Assembly: GCF_001887355.1 (NCBI RefSeq)
Contig: NZ_MPIN01000003.1
Location: 379,939-443,938 of the forward strand
Length of the DNA: 64,000 bases
Source of the DNA: Cystobacter ferrugineus
GTDB taxonomy: Bacteria > Myxococcota > Myxococcia > Myxococcales > Myxococcaceae
Direction: 5' to 3'
Part shown: piece after piece, positions 25,405 through 33,692 of the stretch
Numbering within the stretch: position 1 is the first letter of the stretch
How the letters are laid out: each line of letters opens with the position of its first letter
Program-made: the position numbers and the translations under genes
The notes under the pieces: model-generated
Told to the model about the DNA's origin: nothing
What the model saw: the letters and a program-made list of their open reading frames with translations, nothing else
The model's database searches: none

Positions 25405-26585
25405 GCCCGCCTCCTGCCCTCGGAGGCCACCCGCTCCAGCAAGCGGTGCAGGCCGGCGACATGGTGCTCGGGCAGGAAGCGCTCCCGATGAATCCGCGCA
25501 CCCTCGCGGCCCATCCGCTCGCGCAGGGCCTTGTCCCCGAGCATCCGGTCGATCGCGGCCGCCAGCGCGCCGGGGTCGCCGGAGGGCACGCCCAGGCCGG
25601 TGCGCTCATGGAGGAGCCACTCGCCGATGCCGCCGATGAGGCTGCCGATGACGGGCGTGCCATGCGCCAGGGCCTCGAGTCCGACGAGCCCCGACGTCTC
25701 CGGCGCGCGGCTGGGGAAGACGAGGCTGGCGGCGCGGCGGTACTCGGCCGACAGGGCCTCGGAGGAGGCCAGGGGGCCCACGAAGGTGACCCGGTCCTGC
25801 AGCCGCAGGGCCTTGGTCAGGGCCTTCAGCTCCGCCTCCTGCCGCCCCTGTCCCACCAGGCGGAGCCGGGCGGGCCGCGAGGTGCGCGTGAGCGCGTGCA
25901 GCAGCACGTCGATGCCCTTGCCGGTGGTGAGCTGGCCCACGGCCAGCAGGAGATCCTCCTCGCGCTCGACGGGCTGGGGCGCGTCGGCGGGAGGCCGGGC
26001 GTAGAGCGGCAGGACGTGGAGGCGGGCGCGGTCGAACCCATGGGCGGCGATGTGGCCCGCCATGTACTCGGAGCCGACGACTCCCATCTCCTCATGACGG
26101 ACCAGCTCCTGCTCGGCCTGGAGGTCGCGCAGGGAGGCGACCTTGATGCCGGGCCACTGCCCCGAGCGCCCGATGAAGCCCAGGCACGCGACGCAGGCGC
26201 TGCCCACCGTCTGGGTGCAGGTCGTCTTCGTGAGCGTGGTGTACTTGTGCTCGCGCAGGCAGAACATCCGGTGGTCGTGGAAGAAGCGCATCACGGGCGC
26301 GGGCGAGGCGCGCAGGGCACGGGTGCCCTCCACGCCGAGCTGGTGCACGTACACCACGTCCGGCGCGAGCTCGCGCAACTGCCGCGCCAGGTCCACGATG
26401 GGGAAGGCCCCCTCGAAGGGCTCCAGCATCACGGGCGAGGGATCCGGCGAGGCCCCGACGTCGTAGAACAGGAAGGAGCGCACGCCGTGGCGGGCGAGCT
26501 CCCGCGCCGTTTCCCGTATATAGCGCTCGGCACCCCCCACCGGCCGCGCGCTCTCGTTGATCCACGCGACGGTCAGGCCGCCCAT
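25401..26585 (-). CDS. Glycosyltransferase family 4 (GT-B)
   Basis: A 394-residue enzyme beginning LTVAWINESARPVGGAERYIRETA, the GT4 glycine-rich acceptor loop. A Cys-rich segment (TKTTCTQTVGSACVACLG) between about 118 and 135 is of the type seen in a subset of GT4 enzymes. The donor domain has LLAVGQLTTGKGIDVLLHAL, RRAASLVFPSRAPETSGLVGLEALAHGTPVI and the EX7E motif. The start overlaps the end of the phosphatase-like gene by 13 bp and the stop overlaps the nucleotidyltransferase-like start by 4 bp. It would add a sugar to the lipid-linked unit. Confidence 0.92.
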   Translation of the reverse strand: MGGLTVAWINESARPVGGAERYIRETARELARHGVRSFLFYDVGASPDPSPVMLEPFEGAFPIVDLARQLRELAPDVVYVHQLGVEGTRALRASPAPVMRFFHDHRMFCLREHKYTTLTKTTCTQTVGSACVACLGFIGRSGQWPGIKVASLRDLQAEQELVRHEEMGVVGSEYMAGHIAAHGFDRARLHVLPLYARPPADAPQPVEREEDLLLAVGQLTTGKGIDVLLHALTRTSRPARLRLVGQGRQEAELKALTKALRLQDRVTFVGPLASSEALSAEYRRAASLVFPSRAPETSGLVGLEALAHGTPVIGSLIGGIGEWLLHERTGLGVPSGDPGALAAAIDRMLGDKALRERMGREGARIHRERFLPEHHVAGLHRLLERVASEGRRRA

Positions 26586-27781
26586 GACACCCCCGAGTTG
26601 CCCAGGCCGAGCAGGGAGCGGATCCAGGTCGCCACGTCCGTCAGCGCCCCGACGCCCGCGGGAATGGGCCGGTCCGAGGCGATCGCCGCCCGGGCCGAGT
26701 GACAGTCCACGTCGTAGCCGTGCATGCCGCGCACCGTGCCACCCACGAAGCTCGGGGAGAAGAGGTTGCCCTCGTCGAGCACCAGGAACGCGCGTCCGTA
26801 CGGCTCATCCTTCACGGGCGCCTTGCGGGCCTGGAGCTCACGCGAGTCCAGCCACCGCCCTGGAAGTCCCTCGGCCTCCACCAGGGCGCGGGCCCGGTCC
26901 AGCTCCTGGTCGCTGCCCCAGAAGCGCATCATCGTGCTGTCCACGAACAGGCGCGTGCCCGACAGGTGCCGCAGGAGGGGCCGCGGGTCGATGACGCGGT
27001 GGATGTCCGCCATGCCGTGATCGCCCACGACGATGGTGGTCACCTCGCCGCCGCCGCTGCGCATCGCCTCCACCGCGCGCTCGATGCCGGTCGTCACCCG
27101 GCGCGCGGCCGCCGCCGCCTCCTGGCTGCCGTTGCCCGTGCGGTGGAGCGCGCCGTCGATCTCGGTCGCGTACGCGAACGCGAGCTGGGGCCGCTTCGTG
27201 CGCAGCGTCTCCACGGTGTGCTGCCAACGCTCGGCCTCGGGCATGCGCCAGGGTGCGGTGAAGACCCGCAGCCCCGCCTTTCGCGCCTCGGACAGGAACG
27301 TCTCCTGTCCCCCGATGCGCTCGGCGGTGAAGAGATCCTCGCGCTCGGGCATGTCCAGCCACTCGAAGAGCTCGGGCGGAACCCGGTAGAGGTCCACGTA
27401 GCCGGTGAGTCCCGCGGTGCGCGCGAGCACCTTGGCCGCCAGCCGCCGCACCCGGCCCCGCTCGTGGATGAGGCGCGGCAGCAGGCCCAGGTGGACGAGC
27501 GGCGAGAGGACGCCGGTCCCCTGATTCGCCTGGGAGAAGAGGCACATGCGCCCATGCTGCTCGGGCGCGGTGCCGGTGAGGATCGTGGGCAGCGCGCCGC
27601 AGGAGTAGCCCAGGATGCCGTGCAGGTGCCCCCGGTAGGGCAGCCCTCCCAGCCCGCCCGCGAACTCGAGCTGTGACGGCCCGAGCGCATCGACGAAGAC
27701 GAGCAGGACGCGCTGTTCGGCGCCGCCTCCCGTCCGCGCGACCGTGGGGGAGGGCTGCTGGGAGATGTGTGACGGATGCAT
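26573..27781 (-). CDS. Alkaline phosphatase superfamily protein (phosphodiesterase/pyrophosphatase type)
   Basis: A 402-residue protein of the type I phosphodiesterase/nucleotide pyrophosphatase branch. Metal-binding positions are visible: VLLVFVDALGP near residue 30, the nucleophile region GALPTILTGTAPEQHG (Thr or Ser), EIDGALHRTG, VVGDHGMAD near residue 257 and MHGYDVD near the end. There is no signal peptide or membrane segment, so it should act in the cytoplasm. It sits between the Wza gene and a glycosyltransferase, with 13 bp separating it from the first and an overlap with the second. It may release or remodel phosphodiester or phosphonate groups on precursors; the substrate is unknown. 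Confidence 0.85.
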   Translation of the reverse strand: MHPSHISQQPSPTVARTGGGAEQRVLLVFVDALGPSQLEFAGGLGGLPYRGHLHGILGYSCGALPTILTGTAPEQHGRMCLFSQANQGTGVLSPLVHLGLLPRLIHERGRVRRLAAKVLARTAGLTGYVDLYRVPPELFEWLDMPEREDLFTAERIGGQETFLSEARKAGLRVFTAPWRMPEAERWQHTVETLRTKRPQLAFAYATEIDGALHRTGNGSQEAAAAARRVTTGIERAVEAMRSGGGEVTTIVVGDHGMADIHRVIDPRPLLRHLSGTRLFVDSTMMRFWGSDQELDRARALVEAEGLPGRWLDSRELQARKAPVKDEPYGRAFLVLDEGNLFSPSFVGGTVRGMHGYDVDCHSARAAIASDRPIPAGVGALTDVATWIRSLLGLGNSGVSWAA

Positions 27782-27794
27782 GCTGTGTTGGTTC

Positions 27795-28802
27795 CTAGCG
27801 TTGGAGCTGGGTGCTCACCGCCGCGGCGGCTCCCACCGACAGGAGGGGAATGAGGCGCTGAATGACATCGGTGGTGGTGTAATACCAATGAGACGTGACG
27901 AAGACGATGTCTCCACGCGCCAGTTCGACATTGGTTCCGTTTCCGCTGATGAGATCCGTCACGCTCGCCCGGTAGACACGCGGCTTGGAGAGCGGTCCCC
28001 GGATGACTCGTACATCTCCGTAGTCCGCCGCGTTGCGGACCAGGCCGCCTGCTCCAGCCAGGGCCTCCGACAGTCGCAGCCCCTTGCGCCAGGGGATTGA
28101 GCGAGGCTCGCGCACGTCGCCATAGACGGCGATCGCGGCGCCTTGCAGCGCGGGGACGTACAGCACGTCACCGCTCTTCACCTGGACGTCGTGCCGGGGG
28201 TTGCCCAGCAGCGCCTCGGGGACGCTGATGGGCAGGGCCTGGCCCCCTCGAATCAGCCGCGTGGATTCGAGGTCGCCGTATTCGACCAGCTCGGCCGCCC
28301 GCTCGCGCTCTCCCACCCGGGTGCCGCCCGCCTTCGCCAGCAGCTCGGACAACCGCGTCGGACCGCCCAGCGGGTAGATGCCCGGCCTCTCGACCGCACC
28401 CAGCACACTCGCCTGGTGCCCCGTCGGCTCCACGAGCGAGAGAGACACGATGCCGTACTTGTCGAAGCGGCGCAGTCCTTCCTGTATCCTGGCTTCCGCC
28501 ACATCCAAACTGACGCCGCCCACCTGGACGGCTCCCACGAGTGGTACGTAGAGGGTTCCCAGGTCGTCCACACTCATGCGCCCGACCTCGAACGGGGTCA
28601 CTGAAATGATCCGCAGGGAGAGCACATCGCCCGGTCTCAACACGAAGGGTTCAGGAGGAGTGGGCACCATTCCGGTTGGCGCCGGGACCTCTTCCTGCTT
28701 GAAGGCGGGATCTTCCGAGGGGGTCGTGGGCGCGCGCGGCAGATTGGCGCACGCGGGAAGGACGAGCCAGGCTCCAAGGGCGAGTGTGAGCAGACGTGAC
28801 AT
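27795..28802 (-). CDS. wza: Wza-type outer-membrane polysaccharide export lipoprotein
   Basis: A 335-residue OPX protein forming the outer-membrane channel for polysaccharide. The start at ATG 28802 gives a lipoprotein signal (MSRLLTLALGAWLVLPAC18). The Poly_export domain spans about 50-130 (FVLRPGDVLSLRIISV ... GTLYVPLVGAVQVGG), followed by two SLBB repeats (ASVLGAVERPGIYPLGG and AIAVYGDVREPRSIPW). It ends without a clear C-terminal amphipathic barrel helix beyond TTDVIQRLIPLLSVGAAAAV, which could serve that role. GAGGT lies 8 bp upstream. It leads the minus-strand operon and is divergent from the Wzc-like gene. The reading frame up to 30911 is shadow. Confidence 0.92.
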   Translation of the reverse strand: MSRLLTLALGAWLVLPACANLPRAPTTPSEDPAFKQEEVPAPTGMVPTPPEPFVLRPGDVLSLRIISVTPFEVGRMSVDDLGTLYVPLVGAVQVGGVSLDVAEARIQEGLRRFDKYGIVSLSLVEPTGHQASVLGAVERPGIYPLGGPTRLSELLAKAGGTRVGERERAAELVEYGDLESTRLIRGGQALPISVPEALLGNPRHDVQVKSGDVLYVPALQGAAIAVYGDVREPRSIPWRKGLRLSEALAGAGGLVRNAADYGDVRVIRGPLSKPRVYRASVTDLISGNGTNVELARGDIVFVTSHWYYTTTDVIQRLIPLLSVGAAAAVSTQLQR

Positions 28803-28832
28803 CGATGACCTCAATCTCCAGGCAAGAAACAC

Positions 28833-28849
28833 GCCACGCGATTCGTGGC
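28833..28849. promoter_or_regulatory. Inverted repeat between divergent wza and wzc-like genes
   Basis: GCCACG-cgatt-CGTGGC is a perfect 6 bp inverted repeat with a 5 bp spacer, 31 bp upstream of the wza start within the 153 bp shared promoter region. It could be an operator for both directions. No regulator gene is adjacent. The function is inference. Confidence 0.3.
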
Positions 28850-28955
28850 ATCTGGTGTGTAGTGGAAGGCGAAACAATGCAGACCTCCAGTAGAAAACAG
28901 AAGATCCTCGACCTTGTAGCGAGGACACAAGGCAGCAACGAGCAGGAGGTGATGC

Positions 28956-30788
28956 ATGTTCGCGCCAGTTGAGGGGGACGCGCCCGATGCGGGCTGGGAG
29001 CAGCGGCCCGGCCTGCCATTGGAGCCCGTGCGGCTCGTGTGGGCGTTGCGCCGGAGGGTCCGGCTGATCGCGTTGGCCGTGCTGGTCAGCATTCCGGTGG
29101 GTCTGGTCGCGGCGTACTTCCTGGCCCCGCGAGAGTTCGTGGCCCAGTCGGTGCTGGTGTGGGAGCCGGTGGCTCGTTCCTCCACACCCGCCCGGGAGCT
29201 GCAGACCTTGACGAGCTCGGTGAAGTTGCCGGGCAACCTCGCGCAGGTGCGCGAGCGTCTGAAGCTGACGAGCACCCTCGAGGACGTGGGGGCGCGCATC
29301 CGCGTGGGCGTCGTCTCCAACGAGTCGAACGTCCTGACCATCTCCGGTTCGGGGGCCAGCTCGGAGGAGGCCGCCCACTTCACCCAGGCCGTGACGGATG
29401 TCTTCCTCGATGCGCGGGTGCGGATCGCCCGGACGCGCATGGAGGAGCGGCTCAAGGCTCTCAAGGAGGAGGTGGAGCAGACGCACAAGCAGCTCGTCTC
29501 CGCCCGTGAGCGCTATGACGGCTTCCGTGCCCAGCACCACGTGGTGGACTTCTCGCTCGACCGCAAGACGGCCATCGAGCAGCTCGCCTTGCTGCGCTCC
29601 GAGGTGACCAAGAGCCGCGTCGAGGCGGATTCGACCTCGGCGAAGGCGAACCTGCTGCGCTCGGCGGTCCAGAAGGCTCCGGCGCAGCTCGTGCTCACGG
29701 AGAATCAGGTCCAGGCGGATCGCCAGAAACTGGCCGAGCTGAGCGCCCAGCTCACCGCCCGCCGCGCGAGCCTCTCCCAGGAACACCCCGAGGTGCGGGG
29801 GCTCCAGGCCTCGGTGGAGGCCCTGGAGCGCACGCCCGCGGATGCCTACACCGTGACGGGCAGGCAGGTGGGGGCCAATCCGGAGTTCCTGGTGCTGCAG
29901 GAGCAGCTCACGCGCACGTCCATCGACGGAGAGGCGGCGCAGAAGAAGTGGCAGTCCTACTCCAAGATGGAGACGGCCCTCAGCGAGCGGGTCCTCCAGC
30001 TCACGGCGTTGGAGGGCGAGGCCAACCTGTTGCTGGCGGACGTGCAGCTCGCCGAGGAGCGCCTGGGCAAGCTCAAGGTCGAGCAGAACGAACTCGAGGC
30101 CGGGGTGCGTCAGCCCTCGTCCGAGCTCCGGGTGCTCAACAGCCCGGTGCCCCCGCCCTTCCCCTCTCAATCCTCTCGCCGCAAGGTGGCCCTCGCGTTC
30201 CCGGTGCTCGCGGGGCTGTTCGCCATGCTCTTCGCCGCCGGCCAGGAGCTGCGGGGCTTCCGGCTGCGCACTCCGTCGGAAATCGCCTTCTGGGCGAAGG
30301 CCCCCGTGCTCGCCTCCTCGTCGTGGCCCCAGGCCCCGGAGGAGCTGCGCAACCTCTGCCTGGAGCTCGCCTCGCGGGGAGAGCACGCGCAGGGGACGAC
30401 GCTGGTGCTGCCCCTGGAGCCCGCGCGGAACGCGAGCGCCGCCGAGTTCGTGGAGGCGCTGCGCGCGCGGATGCCCTCCCTGCGGCTGTGGGACGAGACC
30501 GACCGCGTCCAGGCGCTGCGGCGTGCCTCGCGCGAGAGCGCCCGGGTGCTGGTGTTGGTGGAGGCGGGCGCGCACGCCGCGCTGGAGCTCGCCGGACTGC
30601 GGCGCTTGCTCGGCCGGGACGACGGCATCGGCCTCGTGGTGCTCGGGCTGGGGCCCGAGCTGGCCCTGCTGCGCGATCGGGTGGGCGATGACTCGGACTT
30701 CTGGGGGCCCTCCCTGTCCCCTGTACGAGGCGTCGTGAAGGAGTCGTACCCACTCGATTCCGAGCAGCGGGTGGGTGGGCGGCGGTGA
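28956..30788 (+). CDS. Wzc-like polysaccharide co-polymerase with degenerate kinase region
   Basis: A 610-residue inner-membrane protein of the PCP-2a/Wzz type. The first membrane helix is at about 36-57 (LIALAVLVSIPVGLVAAYFL). A long periplasmic coiled-coil part follows (about 140-390), then a Pro-rich motif LNSPVPPPFPSQSSRRK directly before the second helix (ALAFPVLAGLFAMLFAAG). The cytoplasmic tail of about 170 residues sits where a tyrosine kinase would be, but no Walker A GxxGxGKT-type loop and no Tyr cluster are seen, so the kinase looks degenerate. ATG 28956 has AGGAGGT upstream. With Wza it would span the envelope and control chain length. A separate kinase may be encoded elsewhere. 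Confidence 0.88.
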   Translation: MFAPVEGDAPDAGWEQRPGLPLEPVRLVWALRRRVRLIALAVLVSIPVGLVAAYFLAPREFVAQSVLVWEPVARSSTPARELQTLTSSVKLPGNLAQVRERLKLTSTLEDVGARIRVGVVSNESNVLTISGSGASSEEAAHFTQAVTDVFLDARVRIARTRMEERLKALKEEVEQTHKQLVSARERYDGFRAQHHVVDFSLDRKTAIEQLALLRSEVTKSRVEADSTSAKANLLRSAVQKAPAQLVLTENQVQADRQKLAELSAQLTARRASLSQEHPEVRGLQASVEALERTPADAYTVTGRQVGANPEFLVLQEQLTRTSIDGEAAQKKWQSYSKMETALSERVLQLTALEGEANLLLADVQLAEERLGKLKVEQNELEAGVRQPSSELRVLNSPVPPPFPSQSSRRKVALAFPVLAGLFAMLFAAGQELRGFRLRTPSEIAFWAKAPVLASSSWPQAPEELRNLCLELASRGEHAQGTTLVLPLEPARNASAAEFVEALRARMPSLRLWDETDRVQALRRASRESARVLVLVEAGAHAALELAGLRRLLGRDDGIGLVVLGLGPELALLRDRVGDDSDFWGPSLSPVRGVVKESYPLDSEQRVGGRR

Positions 30789-30796
30789 CGGGGTCG

Positions 30797-30830
30797 GCGG
30801 TGCCCGTTGGGGACTCCCAACGGGCACCGC
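30797..30830 (+). terminator. Strong hairpin after the Wzc-like gene
   Basis: GCGGTGCCCGTTGG (30797-30810) pairs perfectly with CCAACGGGCACCGC (30817-30830) around a 6-base loop. It starts 9 bp after the stop codon. No U-run follows directly, but CTTTT and CTTTTT tracts lie 20-35 bp further on. It is a good terminator or 3'-end protecting structure. Confidence 0.7.
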
Positions 30831-31331
30831 GCCTGCGTGTGGAGGCTTTTCCCGCCGCTTTTTGATCCAGACGTCCCCTTTGGGGACAAACCCGTCAGGT
30901 GGCTGGCTCATCGGGAGGAGCGAGCCCCCTCGGATTCTCGTTGGAGCTCATACGCTCGGGCATGTCTGTCTGGGCCCCCACGTGCGCGCCGCGCATGGCG
31001 TGCCATTTGCTTTGTTTCCTGGATGACTATTCCAGGGCGGCGGGGTGGATTTCCCGGCGAAGACTCTCGACATGCGCAGCCGTATCGGACTGTGAGAAAC
31101 TTTCCGGAAGTTTCCAAAATCTTTATTCGTTTGCTACATGTTGGACGTCCCAGGCACACTGGACCCGGTTTTTTATATCAGGTATTTACTTTACGAAATT
31201 GAAACTGTCGTCCCTTGGACCAGGACAGCCCGGTGGCTCTTGCTTCCGGTGATGAAGGGGCGTGGGGCCGGTGAGGCCCGGACACCAGGGCCTGGCGATT
31301 TCATTGCGGTAGAGGTGGGAGAGGCACACGC
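30831..31331. other. Long AT-richer intergenic region before a glycosyltransferase
   Basis: No gene is supported here. GTCCCC-TTT-GGGGAC (30873-30887) is a small perfect hairpin. From about 31090 to 31205 the DNA is much richer in A/T than its surroundings and carries AAAC-T-TTCCGGAA-GTTT (31097-31113), a near-perfect palindrome with one extra base. A run of T with TATATCA (about 31171-31178) follows. This looks like a promoter/operator region for the gene at 31332, though no confident -35/-10 pair can be named. Confidence 0.45.
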
Positions 31332-32534
31332 ATGAGGCTGGCGATGGCGCTGGGCGGAACCGACTGGGGACGCTCCGGAATTGGTACGTACACTCGCGCG
31401 GTGTTGGCGAGGCTGGGGCGCACCCTGCGCGCGTCCGGTGGCGAGTTGGTGGCCCTCGGTACTCCGCGGGATTTCGAAGCGTATGAGGGAGTGCTTGGCG
31501 ACGCGAAGCGGGTGGTGTTGCCCTCCGTGCTGGACAAGCCGCTCCTGAGCGCTTCGTGGTATCTCACCCGCGTGGGTGCTTGCGCGCGCGCGGCGGGGGC
31601 GGACGCTCTCCTGCTTCCCGCGGCCAACCGCCGGGTGCCTCTGCGGCTGGGCCTTCCCTCGGTGGGCGTGGTCCACGACCTCGCCCAGTTCAACGTCCCG
31701 AACAAGTACGACGGCTTGCGCACCCGCTACGTGCGCAACCTGCTGCCCCGGGCGTTCTCGGCCCTGTCGGCCCTGGTCGTGGTCAGCGAGTCCACCCGTG
31801 CGGACGTGGCGCGCATCCTCGACTACTCGCCGGAACGGCTCCACGTGATTCCCAATGGCGTGGACACCGAGCACTTCCACACGCCGGATCCCTCGCAGAT
31901 CGCGGCGGCCCGTGCCCACACGGGCCTGAACGGTGAGTACCTGCTCTACCTGTCGCGCCTGGAGCATCCGGGCAAGAACCACCTGCGGCTGTTGCAGGCC
32001 TATGCCGCGTCGCCCGTGCGCCACACCCACCAGCTCGCCCTGGTGGGCGCGGACTGGGGCGGTGAGGCCCGCATCCGCGCGGAGATCCAGCGCTTGAAGC
32101 TCGAGGAGCGCGTGCGGGTGCTCGGCTTCGTGGCCGACGAGTACATCCCCGGCCTGCTCGCCGATGCCTCCTCGGTCATCGCGGTGGGGCTGTGTGAGGG
32201 CTTTGGCCTGCCCGCGCTGGAGGCGCTGGCCATGGGCCGCCCCGTGGTCGTCTCCAACACCGGTGCGCTGCCCGAGGTCGTCGGGGAGCTGGGCATCCTC
32301 TGTGATCCCTACGATCCCTCGGACATGTCCTCGGCGCTGACCCGGGTGGTGGGTGATGCCGCGTGGCGTGAGCGCATCGCCAAGGAGGGTCCCGCGTATG
32401 CGCGACGGCTCAACTGGGATCGCTCCTGCGATCAGCTCCTGACGCTGTGCTATCAGGTGGCCGCCGTCCCCAGGCCGGTCCCGCAGGTCCCGGTTCGCCC
32501 GTCTCGCGTGACCGCGGCGATCAAGGCGGCCTAG
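31332..32534 (+). CDS. Glycosyltransferase family 4 (GT-B)
   Basis: A 400-residue enzyme beginning MALGGTDWGRSGIGTYTRAVLARLG, with the acceptor glycine loop of the mannosyl/rhamnosyl-type GT4 group. VVHDLAQFN and RVIPNGVDTEHF-like (HVIPNGVDTEHFH) blocks are in place. The donor domain contains YLLYLSRLEHPGKNHLRLLQAY, SSVIAVGLCEGFGLPALEALAMGRPVVVSNTGALPEV with the EX7E motif (E in CEGFG and E in ALEAL). Transcription may begin in the AT-rich region upstream. It faces the acetylation operon tail to tail with a 21 bp gap that contains CCGCG-tgt-CGCGG. It may serve the same polysaccharide. Confidence 0.94.
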   Translation: MRLAMALGGTDWGRSGIGTYTRAVLARLGRTLRASGGELVALGTPRDFEAYEGVLGDAKRVVLPSVLDKPLLSASWYLTRVGACARAAGADALLLPAANRRVPLRLGLPSVGVVHDLAQFNVPNKYDGLRTRYVRNLLPRAFSALSALVVVSESTRADVARILDYSPERLHVIPNGVDTEHFHTPDPSQIAAARAHTGLNGEYLLYLSRLEHPGKNHLRLLQAYAASPVRHTHQLALVGADWGGEARIRAEIQRLKLEERVRVLGFVADEYIPGLLADASSVIAVGLCEGFGLPALEALAMGRPVVVSNTGALPEVVGELGILCDPYDPSDMSSALTRVVGDAAWRERIAKEGPAYARRLNWDRSCDQLLTLCYQVAAVPRPVPQVPVRPSRVTAAIKAA

Positions 32535-32555
32535 CCGTCCGCGTGTCGCGGGGCC

Positions 32556-33506
32556 TCACTCGGTGGAGCGAGCGAGGCCGCGCGACAGCTCCCGCCCGAG
32601 CCGCTCACTGAAGAGCCGGGCGCCCTCCGGATTCAGGTGGACCCCGTCCGCCTCGTAGTACTTCCGCTCCGGAATCCACTGGCTCGCGTCGATGTAGAGG
32701 CCGTGGGCCGCCTCCACCTTCGCGCGGTTGTAGGCGTGCAGCGCGCGTGAGGCCGGCCCGTCGTGGAACGCGGGCGGACGATTGTCGGGCATCGCGACGA
32801 CGACCATCCGGGCGCCCCGGGTCTCGGCCAGGCGGAAGAGTTCCTTCACGGCCGCGGAGAACCCCCGGTCCTCCTGGACCACGCGGCCGAGTCTCCGGGT
32901 CAGCTCGTCCAGATCCTTCTTCGGGGCCGTGCCGGCTGGCATGCCCCAGGTGCCCATCGCCTTGCGGAGCCTCTCCACCTTGGACCAGAGCGTGGTGCGC
33001 TCGGCGAGCATGGGCACCAGGGACATGGCGTGGAACCGCCACGCCGTCTCCCACGAACCCGGTGCGTAGAGCGCGGCGGCGTCTTCGGGGAATGAATAGG
33101 CGAGGGCGCGGCTGCTGATCATGTCCCGCCAACCGGTGTGGGGCTGGCGGCTGAGCTGATCATCGAAGTAGCCGTAGATGATGTGCCGCACCCGGGGGAG
33201 ATGCGGGAGCGCCTGTTTCAGGATGAGCGCGTGCTCCACGGGGGTCGTCGCGTGGAGCGCCGCGTTGAACGAGGCGGGCGCTTGTCCGGCCGGGCCCCAC
33301 GCCGCGGCGAAGGCGCCGGTGTCGACTCCGTCCTCGAGCAGGGAGTTGCCCAGGAAGAGCAGCCGGGTGTCTCGGGGGGCGTTGTCGAGGCGGGCGAGGA
33401 ACTGACGTCTCGCGGTCAGCCGTGTCGCCATCTCGACGGCGAGGTTGAACACGACGAGCACCGCGAGCGCGGCGACAACGGACGGAAGCAGGTGCCTTCG
33501 GGTCAT
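32556..33506 (-). CDS. SGNH-type hydrolase/acetyltransferase partner of MBOAT
   Basis: A 316-residue membrane-anchored protein. ATG 33506 gives an N-terminal helix (LLPSVVAALAVLVVFNLAVEM) followed by LLFLGNSLLEDGVDTG, the GNS block carrying the nucleophile Ser of SGNH enzymes. DGVHLNPEGARLFSERLG near the C terminus supplies the Asp/His pair. It resembles DltD, AlgJ or AlgX partners of MBOAT proteins, which move acetyl groups to polysaccharide in the periplasm. Its start is 2 bp after the stop of the small membrane protein gene, so the three genes form one operon. The upstream frame to 33674 is a shadow. Confidence 0.82.
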   Translation of the reverse strand: MTRRHLLPSVVAALAVLVVFNLAVEMATRLTARRQFLARLDNAPRDTRLLFLGNSLLEDGVDTGAFAAAWGPAGQAPASFNAALHATTPVEHALILKQALPHLPRVRHIIYGYFDDQLSRQPHTGWRDMISSRALAYSFPEDAAALYAPGSWETAWRFHAMSLVPMLAERTTLWSKVERLRKAMGTWGMPAGTAPKKDLDELTRRLGRVVQEDRGFSAAVKELFRLAETRGARMVVVAMPDNRPPAFHDGPASRALHAYNRAKVEAAHGLYIDASQWIPERKYYEADGVHLNPEGARLFSERLGRELSRGLARSTE

Positions 33507-33508
33507 GG

Positions 33509-33688
33509 TCAGAAGTCGATGTAGATGAACTTGGAGGCCTGTCCCGAGAAGGCCAGGATGGCGCACATGAGCAACCCCCAGAAGAGACCCAGCTCGAGGG
33601 GGGAGAGGGGGCGCGAGCCGTCGGGAGGGGCGTCGGTGACGCCTCCCAGGTACTCGAGCATGGCCTTGAGCCACGGCAGCGTCTTCAT
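33509..33688 (-). CDS. Small single-pass membrane protein in acetylation operon
   Basis: A 59-residue reading frame between the MBOAT and SGNH genes, with ATG at 33688 and TGA at 33509. It begins MKTLPWLKAMLEYLGG, then a Pro-rich turn, then a hydrophobic helix LGLFWGLLMCAILAFS and a short tail ASKFIYIDF ending at the stop. It is 4 bp downstream of the MBOAT stop and 2 bp upstream of the SGNH start, with no other room for a gene. Small helper proteins are known in MBOAT/DltD-like systems (such as DltX), which makes this a credible counterpart. The role is inference. Confidence 0.6.
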   Translation of the reverse strand: MKTLPWLKAMLEYLGGVTDAPPDGSRPLSPLELGLFWGLLMCAILAFSGQASKFIYIDF

Positions 33689-33692
33689 CGTT

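Noticed and set aside
30775-31252. Three short plus-strand frames in the intergenic region
   Set aside because: They overlap one another and the hairpins, have no ribosome-binding site or coding bias, and show no recognisable protein features.
32539-32551. CCGCG-tgt-CGCGG as a terminator between convergent genes
   Set aside because: A five-pair stem without a U-run is expected by chance in DNA this GC-rich.
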